A stretch of DNA of 64,000 bases. Origin: Corynebacterium sp. J010B-136. GTDB lineage: Bacteria > Actinomycetota > Actinomycetes > Mycobacteriales > Mycobacteriaceae. The notes under the pieces are model-generated. The model saw only the letters and a list, made by a program, of their open reading frames with translations. It searched no databases and had not been told where the DNA came from. A program made the translations under genes and the position numbers. Positions 9,931 through 19,368 of the stretch are shown one piece after another. Numbering within the stretch: position 1 is the first letter of the stretch; each line of letters starts with the position of its first letter. The DNA lies in the NCBI RefSeq assembly GCF_002967075.1, contig NZ_PUGE01000001.1:186001-250000 (forward strand). The letters are read 5' to 3'.

Positions 9931-11313
9931 ATGACTTCATCGACAAACCATCAACCGGGACGGGGTCAGCCGTCAGCGGCTGAGCTCAAAGATCAAATTG
10001 CTCAAGGCGCAGAAGTAGAAGTCGATCCTAAAGAAGTTGGCCGTATTGCGCGTGCAGCCTTCATCGGCACGGCACTTGAGTGGTACGACTTCTTTCTCTT
10101 TGGCACTGCTTCGGCACTTGTGTTCAACCACCTCTTCTTTGCAGGTGCCGGTGGCGCGAATGCCACACTCGCAGCATTCGCTACCTTCGGTGTTGGCTTC
10201 TTGGCACGCCCTCTGGGCGCTGTCCTGTTCGGCCAAATTGGTGACAAGTACGGACGCCGTCCAGCACTGATTATCTCCATCGTTGTCATCGGTGTTGCAA
10301 CCGGCATCATCGGCTTAATCCCCACCTACGGTTCAATTGGAGTTTGGGCACCAGTCATGCTGACGTTGCTTCGACTGTTCCAGGGTGTCGCCGTCGGTGG
10401 CGAATGGGGTGGTGCGACCACCATGGCAATTGAGCACGCACCAGAAGAAAAGCGCGGACGCTACGCGGCGCTAGTCCAGATTGGTTCTCCAGTTGGTACT
10501 TTGCTTTCCTCCGGTATCTTCGCCCTAGTGCTCATGCTTCCGGAAGAGTCAGTTGACTCATGGGGTTGGCGAATTCCATTCCTAATTGCCTTCCCATTCC
10601 TCGGCGTTGCGCTGTGGATTCGTATGAAGGTTGAAGAATCTCCGGTCTTCGAAGCACTCAGTGCAGTTGAGGAAGGCGACAAAAAGAAGGGTTCACTCAA
10701 GGATCTCTTCCGCGATTACTTGCCACAGCTTGCACTAGCAACCGCAGCAGCATTGTTGGGCATCGGCGGATTCTTCGTTATGAGTACCTATGTTCTTAGC
10801 TACGCTACCGAGACCCTAGGTCTCGACCGCCAGATGGTTGTTAATGCGACTCTGCTGGGTGCAATCTGCCAGATCTTCATCAACATCTTCTTCGGCCGCC
10901 TCGGCGAGAAGTTCGGACCGGGCCGCATCATCGGTTGGGGTGGCGTCGCCACGGCACTACTGTCCTGGCCAATCTGGACCATGATTGATTCCGGAAATGC
11001 CATCGCGCTGACAATCGCTGTCTGCTTGGGTATTTCTGCAGTAACCGTGACCTACTCTGTTTCTGGCGTGCTCTTGTCCGAGCTTTTCCCTCCAGAAATG
11101 CGCTACTCCGGTGTCGCGATTGGCGCCAATATTGCCGGCGCAATCTCGGGCCTGCTCCCGTTCTTGGCCACCTGGATGAATTCCACCAATGAACAGCCAA
11201 GTTCAATCTCTGGCATTGTCATTTTGATTATTGTTGCGCTGATTACGGCAGTTGGCGGATTCGTCGGCGAGAAGTACCGCGTTAAGGATAACGTCGTAAG
11301 CCAAGAAGCCTAA
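9931..11313 (+). CDS. MFS metabolite:H+ symporter (MHS family)
   Basis: 460 residues from the ATG at 9931, which has AAGGG nine bases upstream; the TTG two codons earlier would leave only three. It has twelve predicted membrane segments. MHS hallmarks are the first-helix motif GTALEWYDFFLFG, the loop 2-3 motif GQIGDKYGRRPAL and RLFQGVAVGGEWGGA. The family includes ProP, ShiA and citrate/dicarboxylate carriers, which import organic acids or zwitterions with protons. The gene precedes a ThDP-enzyme gene by 57 bp on the same strand, so the imported compound is probably the precursor of that enzyme's 2-oxo-acid substrate (inference). Confidence 0.88.
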   Translation: MTSSTNHQPGRGQPSAAELKDQIAQGAEVEVDPKEVGRIARAAFIGTALEWYDFFLFGTASALVFNHLFFAGAGGANATLAAFATFGVGFLARPLGAVLFGQIGDKYGRRPALIISIVVIGVATGIIGLIPTYGSIGVWAPVMLTLLRLFQGVAVGGEWGGATTMAIEHAPEEKRGRYAALVQIGSPVGTLLSSGIFALVLMLPEESVDSWGWRIPFLIAFPFLGVALWIRMKVEESPVFEALSAVEEGDKKKGSLKDLFRDYLPQLALATAAALLGIGGFFVMSTYVLSYATETLGLDRQMVVNATLLGAICQIFINIFFGRLGEKFGPGRIIGWGGVATALLSWPIWTMIDSGNAIALTIAVCLGISAVTVTYSVSGVLLSELFPPEMRYSGVAIGANIAGAISGLLPFLATWMNSTNEQPSSISGIVILIIVALITAVGGFVGEKYRVKDNVVSQEA

Positions 11314-11370
11314 CCACCCAACGCTCCTCCTGATCACCTTCTGTCTAAGAGCTTTTGAAAGGTCACACCA

Positions 11371-13035
11371 ATGTCATCCACCAGCAGCCACAAACACGTT
11401 GGACAAGCCATCGTGTCAGCACTGCAGGCACACGACGTGAAAAGAGTTTTCCAAGTCCCCGGCGAAAGCTTCCTCCCCGTTCTTGATGGCCTGTATGAAA
11501 CCGATATTGAAACCATCGTGTGCCGTCATGAGGGCGGCGCGGCCTATATGGCTGAAGCACATGGAAAGTTAACCAATACTCCGGGCGTTGCCATGGTCAC
11601 CCGTGGCCCCGGCGCAGCAAATGCATTCGTCGGTATCCATACTGCGTGGCAAGATGCTACGCCGCTGGTGATGTTTATCGGTTTGATTCCGAACTCTGAC
11701 CGCGACCGCGAGTCCTTCCAGGAATTCGACCCAAGGGCTTGGTTCGGCACGCAGACCAAGAGGGTATTTGTTTTGGATGATCCCTCACGCACTCACGAGA
11801 TTGTTGCACAGGCTTTCCATGCAGCAACCTCCGGACGCCCAGGACCAGTTGTCATCGGTCTTCCCGAAGATGTCCTCTATGAACCTTTCGGGGGCGCCGA
11901 AGCAGCTCCCATCCCGGTTAGCAAAGGCGCGGTGTCCACGACAGACATTGAATACTTGCAACAAGAACTTGGCAAAGCTCAAAGTCCAGTGCTCTATGTA
12001 GGTGGCCTGGGTTGGACTCCTGAGTCAGCACAAACCTTGACCAAATTTGCAGAGGCAAACAAGATTCCGGTGCTGCATGACTGGCGGGTATCGGACCGCG
12101 TTGCCTTCAACAGCCCTGCCAATGCAGGGTGGTTGGGGTATGGCCGCTCCGATGCCGCCGCTGAGCTGTTTGAAAGCGCTGACCTCGTCATCGGCATTGG
12201 CGCCTTGTTCACCGATGTCCCGACCGACGGATATAAGCTGCGCCAATCCCCTGCTGCGAAGAATATCTTCGTCAACATTGATACAGCTCTGCAAGGTAAT
12301 TCTGGCCCGGTGGCTCACCACATCGTGGCCAGTCCAACCGAGCTTGTTGCTTCTCTTGATTCGCTTTCGCTTGCCGATGTCTCCGCCCGTACCGCCTGGT
12401 TTGAAAAAGCACGCGCGGCCCACGAGGAATTTTCCACACCGGATGCAGATTCGCCGCTGCGGGATACCAAGGAAGGCACGGTGAATTTGGAAGTAGTCTT
12501 TGAACAGCTCCAGAAGCAGTTGGATGATTCCGCGCTCTTCACCTTCGGCGCAGGCAATCACTGCATTTGGGCACAGCGCTATTTGCCTACCCAGCAGTAC
12601 CCTTCGCAGCTCAGCGTCAAGAACGGCTCGATGGGCTACAGCGTGCCCGCAGCTGTTGCCTCGGCCTTGGAGGATCCTTCGCGCACGGTGGTGACAATCG
12701 CTGGGGATGGTGAGTTCCTCATGAACTCCCAAGAACTAGCAACGGCAGTTCAATATGACGCCCCAATCCTGATAGTCGTGGTTTCCAATGGAGAGTTCAG
12801 CACCATTCGAGACCACCAAGAAAACCACTTCCCGCGCCGCATCTCCGGTACTCAAATTAAGAATCCGGATTTTGCAAAGGTCGCTGAAGGTTACGGTGCA
12901 TTCGGGCAAACCGTACGCTCGAATGACGAGGTTGCTGATGCAATTGAGCAGGCGTTGAAGGCTGTTAGGGAAGATAAGCGTTCGGCGCTGATCAATGTAA
13001 TTGCGGATAAGGACTTCTCACTGCCTGCGAGTTAG
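11371..13035 (+). CDS. ThDP-dependent enzyme, acetolactate synthase large-subunit-like
   Basis: 554 residues, a complete three-domain ThDP enzyme of usual length. The PYR domain has the activating glutamate in CRHEGGAAYMAE (E54) and the TRGPGAANA loop. The middle domain starts near LYVGGLGWTPES. The PP domain has GDGEFLMNSQELATA about 25-30 residues before VVVSNGEFSTI. It has GAAFVGIHTAWQDATP-type sequence common to ALS-like enzymes, but no regulatory-subunit gene follows, so the housekeeping IlvB role is unlikely. It has GAAAGG nine bases before the ATG and follows the MHS transporter, so a catabolic 2-oxo-acid decarboxylase or lyase is more likely. Its relation to the ThDP enzyme at 1-1407 is as distant paralogues. 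Confidence 0.85.
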   Translation: MSSTSSHKHVGQAIVSALQAHDVKRVFQVPGESFLPVLDGLYETDIETIVCRHEGGAAYMAEAHGKLTNTPGVAMVTRGPGAANAFVGIHTAWQDATPLVMFIGLIPNSDRDRESFQEFDPRAWFGTQTKRVFVLDDPSRTHEIVAQAFHAATSGRPGPVVIGLPEDVLYEPFGGAEAAPIPVSKGAVSTTDIEYLQQELGKAQSPVLYVGGLGWTPESAQTLTKFAEANKIPVLHDWRVSDRVAFNSPANAGWLGYGRSDAAAELFESADLVIGIGALFTDVPTDGYKLRQSPAAKNIFVNIDTALQGNSGPVAHHIVASPTELVASLDSLSLADVSARTAWFEKARAAHEEFSTPDADSPLRDTKEGTVNLEVVFEQLQKQLDDSALFTFGAGNHCIWAQRYLPTQQYPSQLSVKNGSMGYSVPAAVASALEDPSRTVVTIAGDGEFLMNSQELATAVQYDAPILIVVVSNGEFSTIRDHQENHFPRRISGTQIKNPDFAKVAEGYGAFGQTVRSNDEVADAIEQALKAVREDKRSALINVIADKDFSLPAS

Positions 13036-13209
13036 GCATCAAAAAGCAAAAGCGAAAGTAAGAGTCATCACGGGAATTGCACATTATGGTGAATCTCGCA
13101 CGCTGAGTGTGGAATTATTAAGCTTTGGTTAACCATGTGTGTACCTTGAAGTCTTTTTCATGAGGCACTATCGAATCTTCGTTAGTCCGCATTTCCTATA
13201 GGAGCTTTC

Positions 13210-14259
13210 ATGTCTCGTTCTTTCCTTCGCTCGTCCCTTGCTGTTGCTTCTGCAGCTGCCACCGCTTTCGTCTTGGTTGCTTGCTCCGAGCCGACTGAAG
13301 GTGGCAGCGATGCTGACTCCACTGCATCGTCAAGCGATGAGCAAGTGACCATCACTGTGTACACCTCCGAGCCTGAGGAAAAGGTCGATGAGATCAATGC
13401 GGCTTTCATGGAAGCGCATCCAGATATCAACGTTGAGGTCTACCGCGCCGGCACTGGTGACTTGAACGCGCGTATTGCATCCGAGAAGCAATCCGGAGAC
13501 ATCGAGGCAGATGTTCTGTGGGCAGCGGACTCCCCGACCTTCGAAGGTTATGCCGCAGATGGTGACTTGGCGGAGCTGGAAAACGTGGACACCGAAGGTG
13601 TGATGGAAGAAGTCATCGACGAGGAGGGCTTCTACGTTGGTACGCGCATCATCCCAACCGTCATTGCTTATAACACCGACGTCATCAGCGAAGACGAAGC
13701 ACCGCAGTCATGGCAGGACCTTGTTGACCCGCAGTACAAGGACAAGCTGGTCATGCCAGACCCTGCGGTATCCGGTGCGGCAGCTTTCAATGCTTCGGTG
13801 TGGCTAGAGTCTGAGGAGCTCGGCGAAGAATGGATCACGGCACTCGGTGAGAACCAGCCGATGATTGCACAGTCCAATGGTCCGACCTCCCAGGAAATTG
13901 CTTCGGGTTCCCGCCCGGTTGGTGTGGTCGTGGACTACCTTGTGCGTGACCTGGCTGCTGCTGGTTCCCCAATCGCAACTGCTTACCCAGAAGAAGGAGC
14001 ACCGTACATCACGGAGCCAGCAGGTGTCTTTGAGTCTTCTGACAATAAGGAAGCAGCAGAGACCTACATCAATTTCCTGCTTTCTGAAGAAGCTCAGAAG
14101 ATTGCTGTGGAACAGGCCTACCTGCCGGTGCGTGAATCCGTTGATACCCCAGAGGGCACCCCAGCGCTGGCAGATATCAACCTGCTGACCCCAGACTTGG
14201 AAGCAGTTACTGAAGGACAAGATGCTGCAGTCGCAACCTTCCAGGATGCGATGAAGTAA
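13210..14259 (+). CDS. ABC transporter substrate-binding lipoprotein, ferric iron type (FbpA-like)
   Basis: 349 residues with a lipoprotein signal peptide ending in the lipobox LVAC (C25), so it is anchored outside the membrane. The mature part is a family-1 periplasmic-type binding protein (ITVYTSEPEEKVDEINAAFM, ADVLWAADSPTF, AYNTDVISEDEAPQSWQDL). Together with the next two genes it forms a complete importer of the Fe3+/2-aminoethylphosphonate/thiamine group (AfuA/FbpA). Iron is the usual call, but a phosphonate or other anion cannot be excluded. AGGAG sits six bases before the ATG. A possible promoter is TTGAAG at 13146 with TATCGA at 13169, 17 bp apart. The 174 bases upstream show nothing else. 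Confidence 0.82.
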   Translation: MSRSFLRSSLAVASAAATAFVLVACSEPTEGGSDADSTASSSDEQVTITVYTSEPEEKVDEINAAFMEAHPDINVEVYRAGTGDLNARIASEKQSGDIEADVLWAADSPTFEGYAADGDLAELENVDTEGVMEEVIDEEGFYVGTRIIPTVIAYNTDVISEDEAPQSWQDLVDPQYKDKLVMPDPAVSGAAAFNASVWLESEELGEEWITALGENQPMIAQSNGPTSQEIASGSRPVGVVVDYLVRDLAAAGSPIATAYPEEGAPYITEPAGVFESSDNKEAAETYINFLLSEEAQKIAVEQAYLPVRESVDTPEGTPALADINLLTPDLEAVTEGQDAAVATFQDAMK

Positions 14260-14286
14260 GTGCTTCGCAAGCTTAAGTAACCTTTT

Positions 14287-15894
14287 ATGAAATTACTGTC
14301 CTCCATATCTTTCCTTCGCCTTGGCGTGTGGCTCATCATCGCGGGATTCTTCCTCGTTCCGCTATCGATGGTGATAAGCCTTGCACTCGGCGGGAACCAG
14401 ATTCCCATCCTGCTTGATCAAGGATTGGGTACTGCAGCGTGGAATTCGCTGTACACAACGCTGCTTTCTGCCATCGGCGCGGTCCTTATTGGAACCACCG
14501 TCGCATTGGTCACTGACCGCCTCGATACTTATGGCAGCAAGTGGCTACGCCTGCTGTTGCTTTCGCCGCTGCTCGTGCCGCCGTTTATTGGCGCCATCGC
14601 GTGGATGCAACTCTTTGGACCAGCGCTAGGAATAAACCGGCTCTTTGGGCAAGAAGTATGGAATATCTACGGCGCTGATGGTGTGACCTCGCTGCTTATT
14701 CTGCATTCCTACCCGATGGTCTACATCATCGTCTCCAATGCACTGCGCTCGCTGCCCGGCGATTTGGAGCAAGCCGCTCGCATTTCTGGAGCGTCCAGCT
14801 TTGTCACCATCCGCACCATTACCCTGCCGTTGCTGCGCCCGGCATTACTGTCCGCATTTACGCTGACTGCCGTTGCGAACCTCTCAGACTTCGGCATCCC
14901 GGCGCTGTTGGGTTCCCCGGCGCGCTTTGAAACGCTTGCCACCATGGTCTACCGCTTCATGGATTCCGGCACCGTGGACAATCCACTGCAGGTTGTCTCC
15001 ACCATCGGTGTCGTGCTGCTGTTTTTGGGCATCGCAGCCGTATTCGCCGATCACATCGTCGCGCGGTTTTCGGCGTCGGCGTTGCAAGATACGGGGGCAT
15101 CGGCCCGCATGGAGCTGGGCCCGGCGCGCGTGCCGGTGAGCATCGTCAGCTGGCTTTTAGCGCTAACCATCACCCTCGCCCCTATCGTCGGCTTGGCGTA
15201 TCGCGCACTGCTGCCGGCCCCTGGTGTGCCCTTTACGCTGGACAATATTTCACTGAATAACTTCGCCAATGCCGTGTCCAATCCGCGCGTTATCGACGGA
15301 TTCCAAAATTCCGCTTTCCTAGCCATTACCGCGGCGATTGTCTGCGGCATACTCGGCTGGCTCGTGGGCATTTTAGTAACCCGCACCAAGTTATTCGGCA
15401 ACACTGCACTAACACTTGTGGTGCTGCTGCCGACTGCACTGCCAGGGCTAATCATCGGCGTGGCTTGGCTGATCTTTGGCCGCTACACCGGCATTTATAA
15501 CACCGTGTGGGTCATCCTCGGCGCCTATATCTGCGCCTTTACCGCGCTGGTGTTGCAGGCTGTTCGCGCGCCGTTGCAAAACACTCCCATCGCAGTCGAA
15601 GAAGCCGCCCGGATTTCCGGCGCCGGCCCGGTGCGCGCAATCTTTAGCACCACCGCCATGATGACTGTTCCCGCTGCGATTTCCGGCGCGGTACTAGTTC
15701 TTGTCACCGCGGTCCGCGAGCTCACCGTATCCATTTTGCTCATCGCGCCAGGCACCACCACCTTGGGTGTGCAGGTATTCAATCTCCAGCAGGCAGGCAA
15801 CTATAACCAGGCCTCTGCCCTCTCGCTGGTGTTTATGCTGGTGGGCATCGTAGCGCTGTCTGTCACGCTGAAGTCTCCGAAAGTAGGTTCATAA
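14287..15894 (+). CDS. ABC transporter permease, duplicated FbpB-like
   Basis: 535 residues containing two tandem copies of the six-helix binding-protein-dependent permease fold, as in FbpB/SfuB ferric permeases. Each half shows an EAA-type loop: LEQAARISGASSF-ITL around residue 160 and VEEAARISGAGPVRA-F in the second half. These loops contact the ATPase. The gene starts 27 bp after the lipoprotein gene with only a weak Shine-Dalgarno, suggesting coupling to it, and ends three bases before the ATPase start. It acts in the inner membrane as the channel of the importer. Confidence 0.87.
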   Translation: MKLLSSISFLRLGVWLIIAGFFLVPLSMVISLALGGNQIPILLDQGLGTAAWNSLYTTLLSAIGAVLIGTTVALVTDRLDTYGSKWLRLLLLSPLLVPPFIGAIAWMQLFGPALGINRLFGQEVWNIYGADGVTSLLILHSYPMVYIIVSNALRSLPGDLEQAARISGASSFVTIRTITLPLLRPALLSAFTLTAVANLSDFGIPALLGSPARFETLATMVYRFMDSGTVDNPLQVVSTIGVVLLFLGIAAVFADHIVARFSASALQDTGASARMELGPARVPVSIVSWLLALTITLAPIVGLAYRALLPAPGVPFTLDNISLNNFANAVSNPRVIDGFQNSAFLAITAAIVCGILGWLVGILVTRTKLFGNTALTLVVLLPTALPGLIIGVAWLIFGRYTGIYNTVWVILGAYICAFTALVLQAVRAPLQNTPIAVEEAARISGAGPVRAIFSTTAMMTVPAAISGAVLVLVTAVRELTVSILLIAPGTTTLGVQVFNLQQAGNYNQASALSLVFMLVGIVALSVTLKSPKVGS

Positions 15895-15897
15895 ATC

Positions 15898-16944
15898 ATG
15901 TCTGCCATTTCCCTGCAAGACCTCACCGTGACCTTTGCGGATGGAACCAAGGGCCTGCAGGACATCAATCTGGATATCGCCCCGCATGAGTTCATCGCGC
16001 TGGTTGGGCCATCCGGTTCAGGAAAGACAACGCTGCTGCGCACCATCGCGGGATTTCTTCACCCCAACCAGGGCAAAGTCGAAGTCGGCGGCAAGGACCT
16101 CACGGGTGTATCCCCGGAATCGCGCGGGATGGGCATGGTCTTTCAACAGCATGCCGTGTGGCCGCACATGAGCGTGGCAGATAACGTCGGCTACCCGCTG
16201 AAATTCACCAAAGATTCAGCTCAGCTGCGCAAAGAAAAGATTCAGCGCACCTTAGAACTCGTGGGTCTTGACGGCTTTGGAAAGCGCAAGCCGGGAAGCC
16301 TTTCCGGCGGGCAGCGGCAGCGCGTAGCACTCGCCCGCGCTATCATCGCCGATCCCACGGTGCTGCTTCTCGATGAAGCCCTCTCCGCCCTCGACGAACC
16401 CCTGCGCGATAGCTTGCGCCGCGAACTGGTTGCACTTACCAAGCGCGAGGGTCTTACCACCGTGCACGTCACCCATGACCGCAATGAAGCACTCGCCATC
16501 GCGGATCGCATCGTGGTGTTGCAGCAGGGGCGCATCGCGCAGGTCTCCACGCCCGAAGAGCTGCTGGTACGCCCCAACACTGCCGAAGTCGCCGCATTCA
16601 TGTCCGATGCGACCATCATCCCCGCTCAGCTGACCGCCGCGGGCGCGCGTGCCGATGCCCTCGGCACCACCTGGCCTGCCCACCTCATCGAGCAAGCATC
16701 GACAAGCATGGCGCATTCAGACGCGATAAAGCTCGCAGTCCTTCCCGCCGACACACAGCTGGTCTCCCCCGGCACCGACGGCGCAGTCCCCGCCACAATT
16801 GAATCCGTCCTCTTCGAACGCGACCGCTTCAGCATCACCGCGAAGGCCGGGGCTTACACCTTCCGCACCACCAGCACGCAGCGGCCAAATATTGGTGACC
16901 AGGTGGGTATTATCCCGCAGCGAATGCTCAGCTACCCAAACTAA
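15898..16944 (+). CDS. ABC transporter ATP-binding protein (FbpC-like)
   Basis: 348 residues. It has Walker A GPSGSGKTTL near residue 39, Q-loop MVFQQHAVWPHM, signature LSGGQRQRVALARA and Walker B VLLLDEALSALDEPLR followed by the switch histidine in VTHDRNEAL. The C-terminal about 100 residues are a TOBE-like regulatory domain, as in ferric and sugar importer ATPases. It is the third gene of the lipoprotein-permease-ATPase operon and powers import. Its last four bases overlap the stop of the convergent transporter gene at 16941, leaving no room for a terminator between them. Confidence 0.9.
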   Translation: MSAISLQDLTVTFADGTKGLQDINLDIAPHEFIALVGPSGSGKTTLLRTIAGFLHPNQGKVEVGGKDLTGVSPESRGMGMVFQQHAVWPHMSVADNVGYPLKFTKDSAQLRKEKIQRTLELVGLDGFGKRKPGSLSGGQRQRVALARAIIADPTVLLLDEALSALDEPLRDSLRRELVALTKREGLTTVHVTHDRNEALAIADRIVVLQQGRIAQVSTPEELLVRPNTAEVAAFMSDATIIPAQLTAAGARADALGTTWPAHLIEQASTSMAHSDAIKLAVLPADTQLVSPGTDGAVPATIESVLFERDRFSITAKAGAYTFRTTSTQRPNIGDQVGIIPQRMLSYPN

Positions 16945-18119
16945 ACCAGCGTCGCGACAGACAGCAGCACAACGACCGGCGCCAAGATACATCCCAGGAT
17001 AATGAAGGTTACCCATTTGATTTCCACCCCGGCGCGGCGCAGTTGGTCGTGCCACAATAGCGTCGCAAGGCTTGCCCAAGGCGTAACAATCGGCCCCGCA
17101 TTAACGCCGATGAGCAGCGCAATATAGCTGACCGGAGTGGTAACCATTGGCTCTAAGAATAAGAACGCTGGGATATTATTCATCACATTCGCTGCCACAC
17201 CACCGGCGCCGGCAATGGCGACAAGTTCCACAAAGCCATCGGCGCCAGTGGTTAAATCGCGCAGCCATCCGGCACCACCGAGGGTGTGCACCAGTGCGGC
17301 GACGCCGGACACAGCGGTAACCAGCAGCAAAGAGTTCCACGGCACCAAATCAACAGAAAGCAGGTACTTATTGTGCCTCACGCACGCTGCCATGATGAGA
17401 AGCGCGGCAATGGTGGTGCTTAACCAGTACGGGATGGGTGATACCAAGACCGGCATCAAGACCCCAACCACCACGGCACAGATGAGCAACAGGTTGCCAT
17501 GCTTGCTTGTCGATGCCCCCTGCCCTCGAATGTCCTCTTCCCCTTTTGAGAGACGCGCGTAGAACAAGGTGATGATGGCGGCTGCGGCGATGACGAGAAT
17601 AATCGCCGTCAACGCCGGTTTCCAGGCATAAGACAAGTAGTCGAGCGTTCCCGAGAAAGCATCTGAGCCTAACGCCAGCAGGTTAGTCAGGTTAGAAACT
17701 GGCAGCGGCATCGATGCAATATTAGCTATCCACACCACTGCAAATGCCACGCCAATAACCGGGATGTTATTGCGTTTGGCCAGCGGGATTGCGAGAGCGG
17801 TGATCATTACCGCGGTGGTATCAAGCGACAGAAATATCGTGACCACCACAGCGAGAAGCACTAGCAAAACCCACAGCACAGCCGGCCGCAACAGCCGGTG
17901 GTTAGGGGCGAGCTTCTCTAGCTTGGAAACAACTTCCTCGAAAAGCCCCACCTGGGAAGAAATATTGACCACGATGGAAATCGCGATGACGAAGACAAAA
18001 ATCGGGACAAGTCGTGAGACCAAATCGCCCAACGCGGAAAGCTCAACTAGGCCCAGGCCCACCAGTGCCACAGCTGAGAGCACGGACAAAAGCGCCGTTG
18101 AACTTAACTTTTGAATCAC
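16941..18119 (-). CDS. ArsB/SLC13-type ion transporter
   Basis: 392 residues with about eleven membrane segments. The internal pattern (FLSLDTTAVMITALAIPLA, ANIASMPLPVSNLTNLLALG, MNNIPAFLFLEP, NAGPIVTPWASLATLLW) is that of the ion-transporter superfamily comprising ArsB arsenite pumps, NhaD and citrate/sulfate carriers. The TPWASLATLLW segment is typical of ArsB-like permeases, but no arsR or arsC is adjacent, so arsenite export is not established. The start is a GTG at 18119; an ATG upstream is out of frame and stops at once. The leader is short and weakly defined. It is divergent from the ribose operon. Confidence 0.8.
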   Translation of the reverse strand: MIQKLSSTALLSVLSAVALVGLGLVELSALGDLVSRLVPIFVFVIAISIVVNISSQVGLFEEVVSKLEKLAPNHRLLRPAVLWVLLVLLAVVVTIFLSLDTTAVMITALAIPLAKRNNIPVIGVAFAVVWIANIASMPLPVSNLTNLLALGSDAFSGTLDYLSYAWKPALTAIILVIAAAAIITLFYARLSKGEEDIRGQGASTSKHGNLLLICAVVVGVLMPVLVSPIPYWLSTTIAALLIMAACVRHNKYLLSVDLVPWNSLLLVTAVSGVAALVHTLGGAGWLRDLTTGADGFVELVAIAGAGGVAANVMNNIPAFLFLEPMVTTPVSYIALLIGVNAGPIVTPWASLATLLWHDQLRRAGVEIKWVTFIILGCILAPVVVLLSVATLV

Positions 18120-18252
18120 GCACTCATCATATGCTGGCTAAGGAGCGGCACCCACCATTTTGCCCCCAGATATTCACGTCACGGCGCTGGTCACCTAGTT
18201 ACCGCGTGGTAAATCGGGGGTAGGCTTAAATCAAGTTGGTGAGCTGTGACAC

Positions 18253-18282
18253 TTGACAGTCCAAATGTGCACTGACTAGGTT
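18253..18282 (+). promoter_or_regulatory. Candidate promoter of the rbs operon
   Basis: TTGACA (18253-18258) and TAGGTT (18277-18282) are 18 bp apart. The predicted start would lie just before the palindromic operator at 18297, which fits repression. A second possible -10, TAGATT, overlaps at 18283. Prediction from consensus only. Confidence 0.5.
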
Positions 18283-18296
18283 TAGATTCATACACA

Positions 18297-18312
18297 ATGC
18301 AAACGTTTGCAT
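18297..18312. promoter_or_regulatory. LacI-family operator (RbsR site)
   Basis: ATGCAAACGTTTGCAT is a perfect 16-bp palindrome with the central CG typical of LacI/PurR-family operators. It lies 42 bp before the rbsR start and close to the predicted transcription start, so RbsR probably represses its own operon here in the absence of ribose. Confidence 0.75.
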
Positions 18313-18354
18313 AACGTAGAAACGGTTACCTCGACTCACGCAAAGGAGCATGGC

Positions 18355-19347
18355 ATGGTGACTGCTCCGGCCACGCTGCGGGACATCGCCCGCGCCTGTG
18401 GGGTTTCGGTATCCACCGTATCCCGGGCACTGGCTAATAATCCGGCGATTGCGAAAAAGACTCGGGAATCGATCCAGGCTATAGCCAAGGAACTGGACTA
18501 TCGCCCTAATGCACAAGCGCGTGCGCTAAAAAGTTCGCGTACTGACGCTATCGGTGTGGTGGTCCCCAGCCTTATCAACCCGTTCTTTTCCGCGATGGCG
18601 GCTGCTATTGAAGATGAGGCGAACAAGGCCGGTTTTGCCACGATCATCACCAGTAGCGGTGAAAATACCCCGAAGATTACTGAAGCCATTGAAGCGCTGC
18701 GCGCACGCCAAGTCGATGGCATCATCGCGGTTCCACACGCTGAATCAAAAGAGATGTTAGAGCACGTCGCGCGCTCTACTCCCCTGTTATTTATTGACCG
18801 CTATATCCACGGCAGCAATATCCCCGCGGTGGTTTCTAATTCCGCACCTGGCATTAAAGCAGCGCTGGAGGCGTTGGCATCGCGCGGGCATAAAAAGATT
18901 GGCTATCTGGCTGGCCCGCAAACCACCTCGACTGGTTTAGAACGCTTGAAAGACTTCCAGCGCTTTTGTGAAGAGCTCGGCTTAGAGCAGATCATTCACC
19001 ACGGTGGCTACCTGCATGAAGAAGGTTTTACCGGCACGCAGAAGCTGCTGGAACAACATCCCACGGCGCTTATCGCTGGTGACTCCATGATGACCTTTGG
19101 TGCGTTGGAGGCGTTGTATCGGGAAAACGTGGACATCGGTAAGCAAATTGCTCTCGTGGGCTTTGATGACTTCGTCTTCATGCGCATTCAACCAGCGCCG
19201 GTGTCGATTATTGACCAAAACGTCGAAGAGATGGGCCGCACGGCACTGCGTAACCTCGTTGCTTCTTTCGCCGGTAAATCCCCGCCGGAAGGAGCCGTGG
19301 TACAAACCCGGTTCATCGCCCGTGAATCCATTGAATTTTCTCCCTAA
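18355..19347 (+). CDS. rbsR: LacI-family ribose operon repressor
   Basis: 330 residues from the ATG at 18355, chosen because AAAGGAG lies six bases upstream; an earlier in-frame TTG falls inside the operator. The N-terminal HTH (LRDIARACGVSVSTVSRALAN) and hinge (YRPNAQARALKSSRT) are those of LacI proteins. The rest is a ribose-binding-protein-like effector domain (VVVPSLINPFFSAMA, FIDRY, GFDDFVFMRIQPAPVS). It is the first gene of rbsRACBKD and has a palindromic operator just upstream, so it is an autoregulated repressor sensing ribose or a derivative. Confidence 0.88.
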   Translation: MVTAPATLRDIARACGVSVSTVSRALANNPAIAKKTRESIQAIAKELDYRPNAQARALKSSRTDAIGVVVPSLINPFFSAMAAAIEDEANKAGFATIITSSGENTPKITEAIEALRARQVDGIIAVPHAESKEMLEHVARSTPLLFIDRYIHGSNIPAVVSNSAPGIKAALEALASRGHKKIGYLAGPQTTSTGLERLKDFQRFCEELGLEQIIHHGGYLHEEGFTGTQKLLEQHPTALIAGDSMMTFGALEALYRENVDIGKQIALVGFDDFVFMRIQPAPVSIIDQNVEEMGRTALRNLVASFAGKSPPEGAVVQTRFIARESIEFSP

Positions 19348-19368
19348 TACTAAAAGGAGGTGCACTTA

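Noticed and set aside
14721..16716. Long open frames antisense to the ferric-type transporter genes
   Set aside because: They are overlapped by clear permease and ATPase genes with conserved motifs, have no ribosome-binding sites, and reflect the codon bias of the opposite strand.
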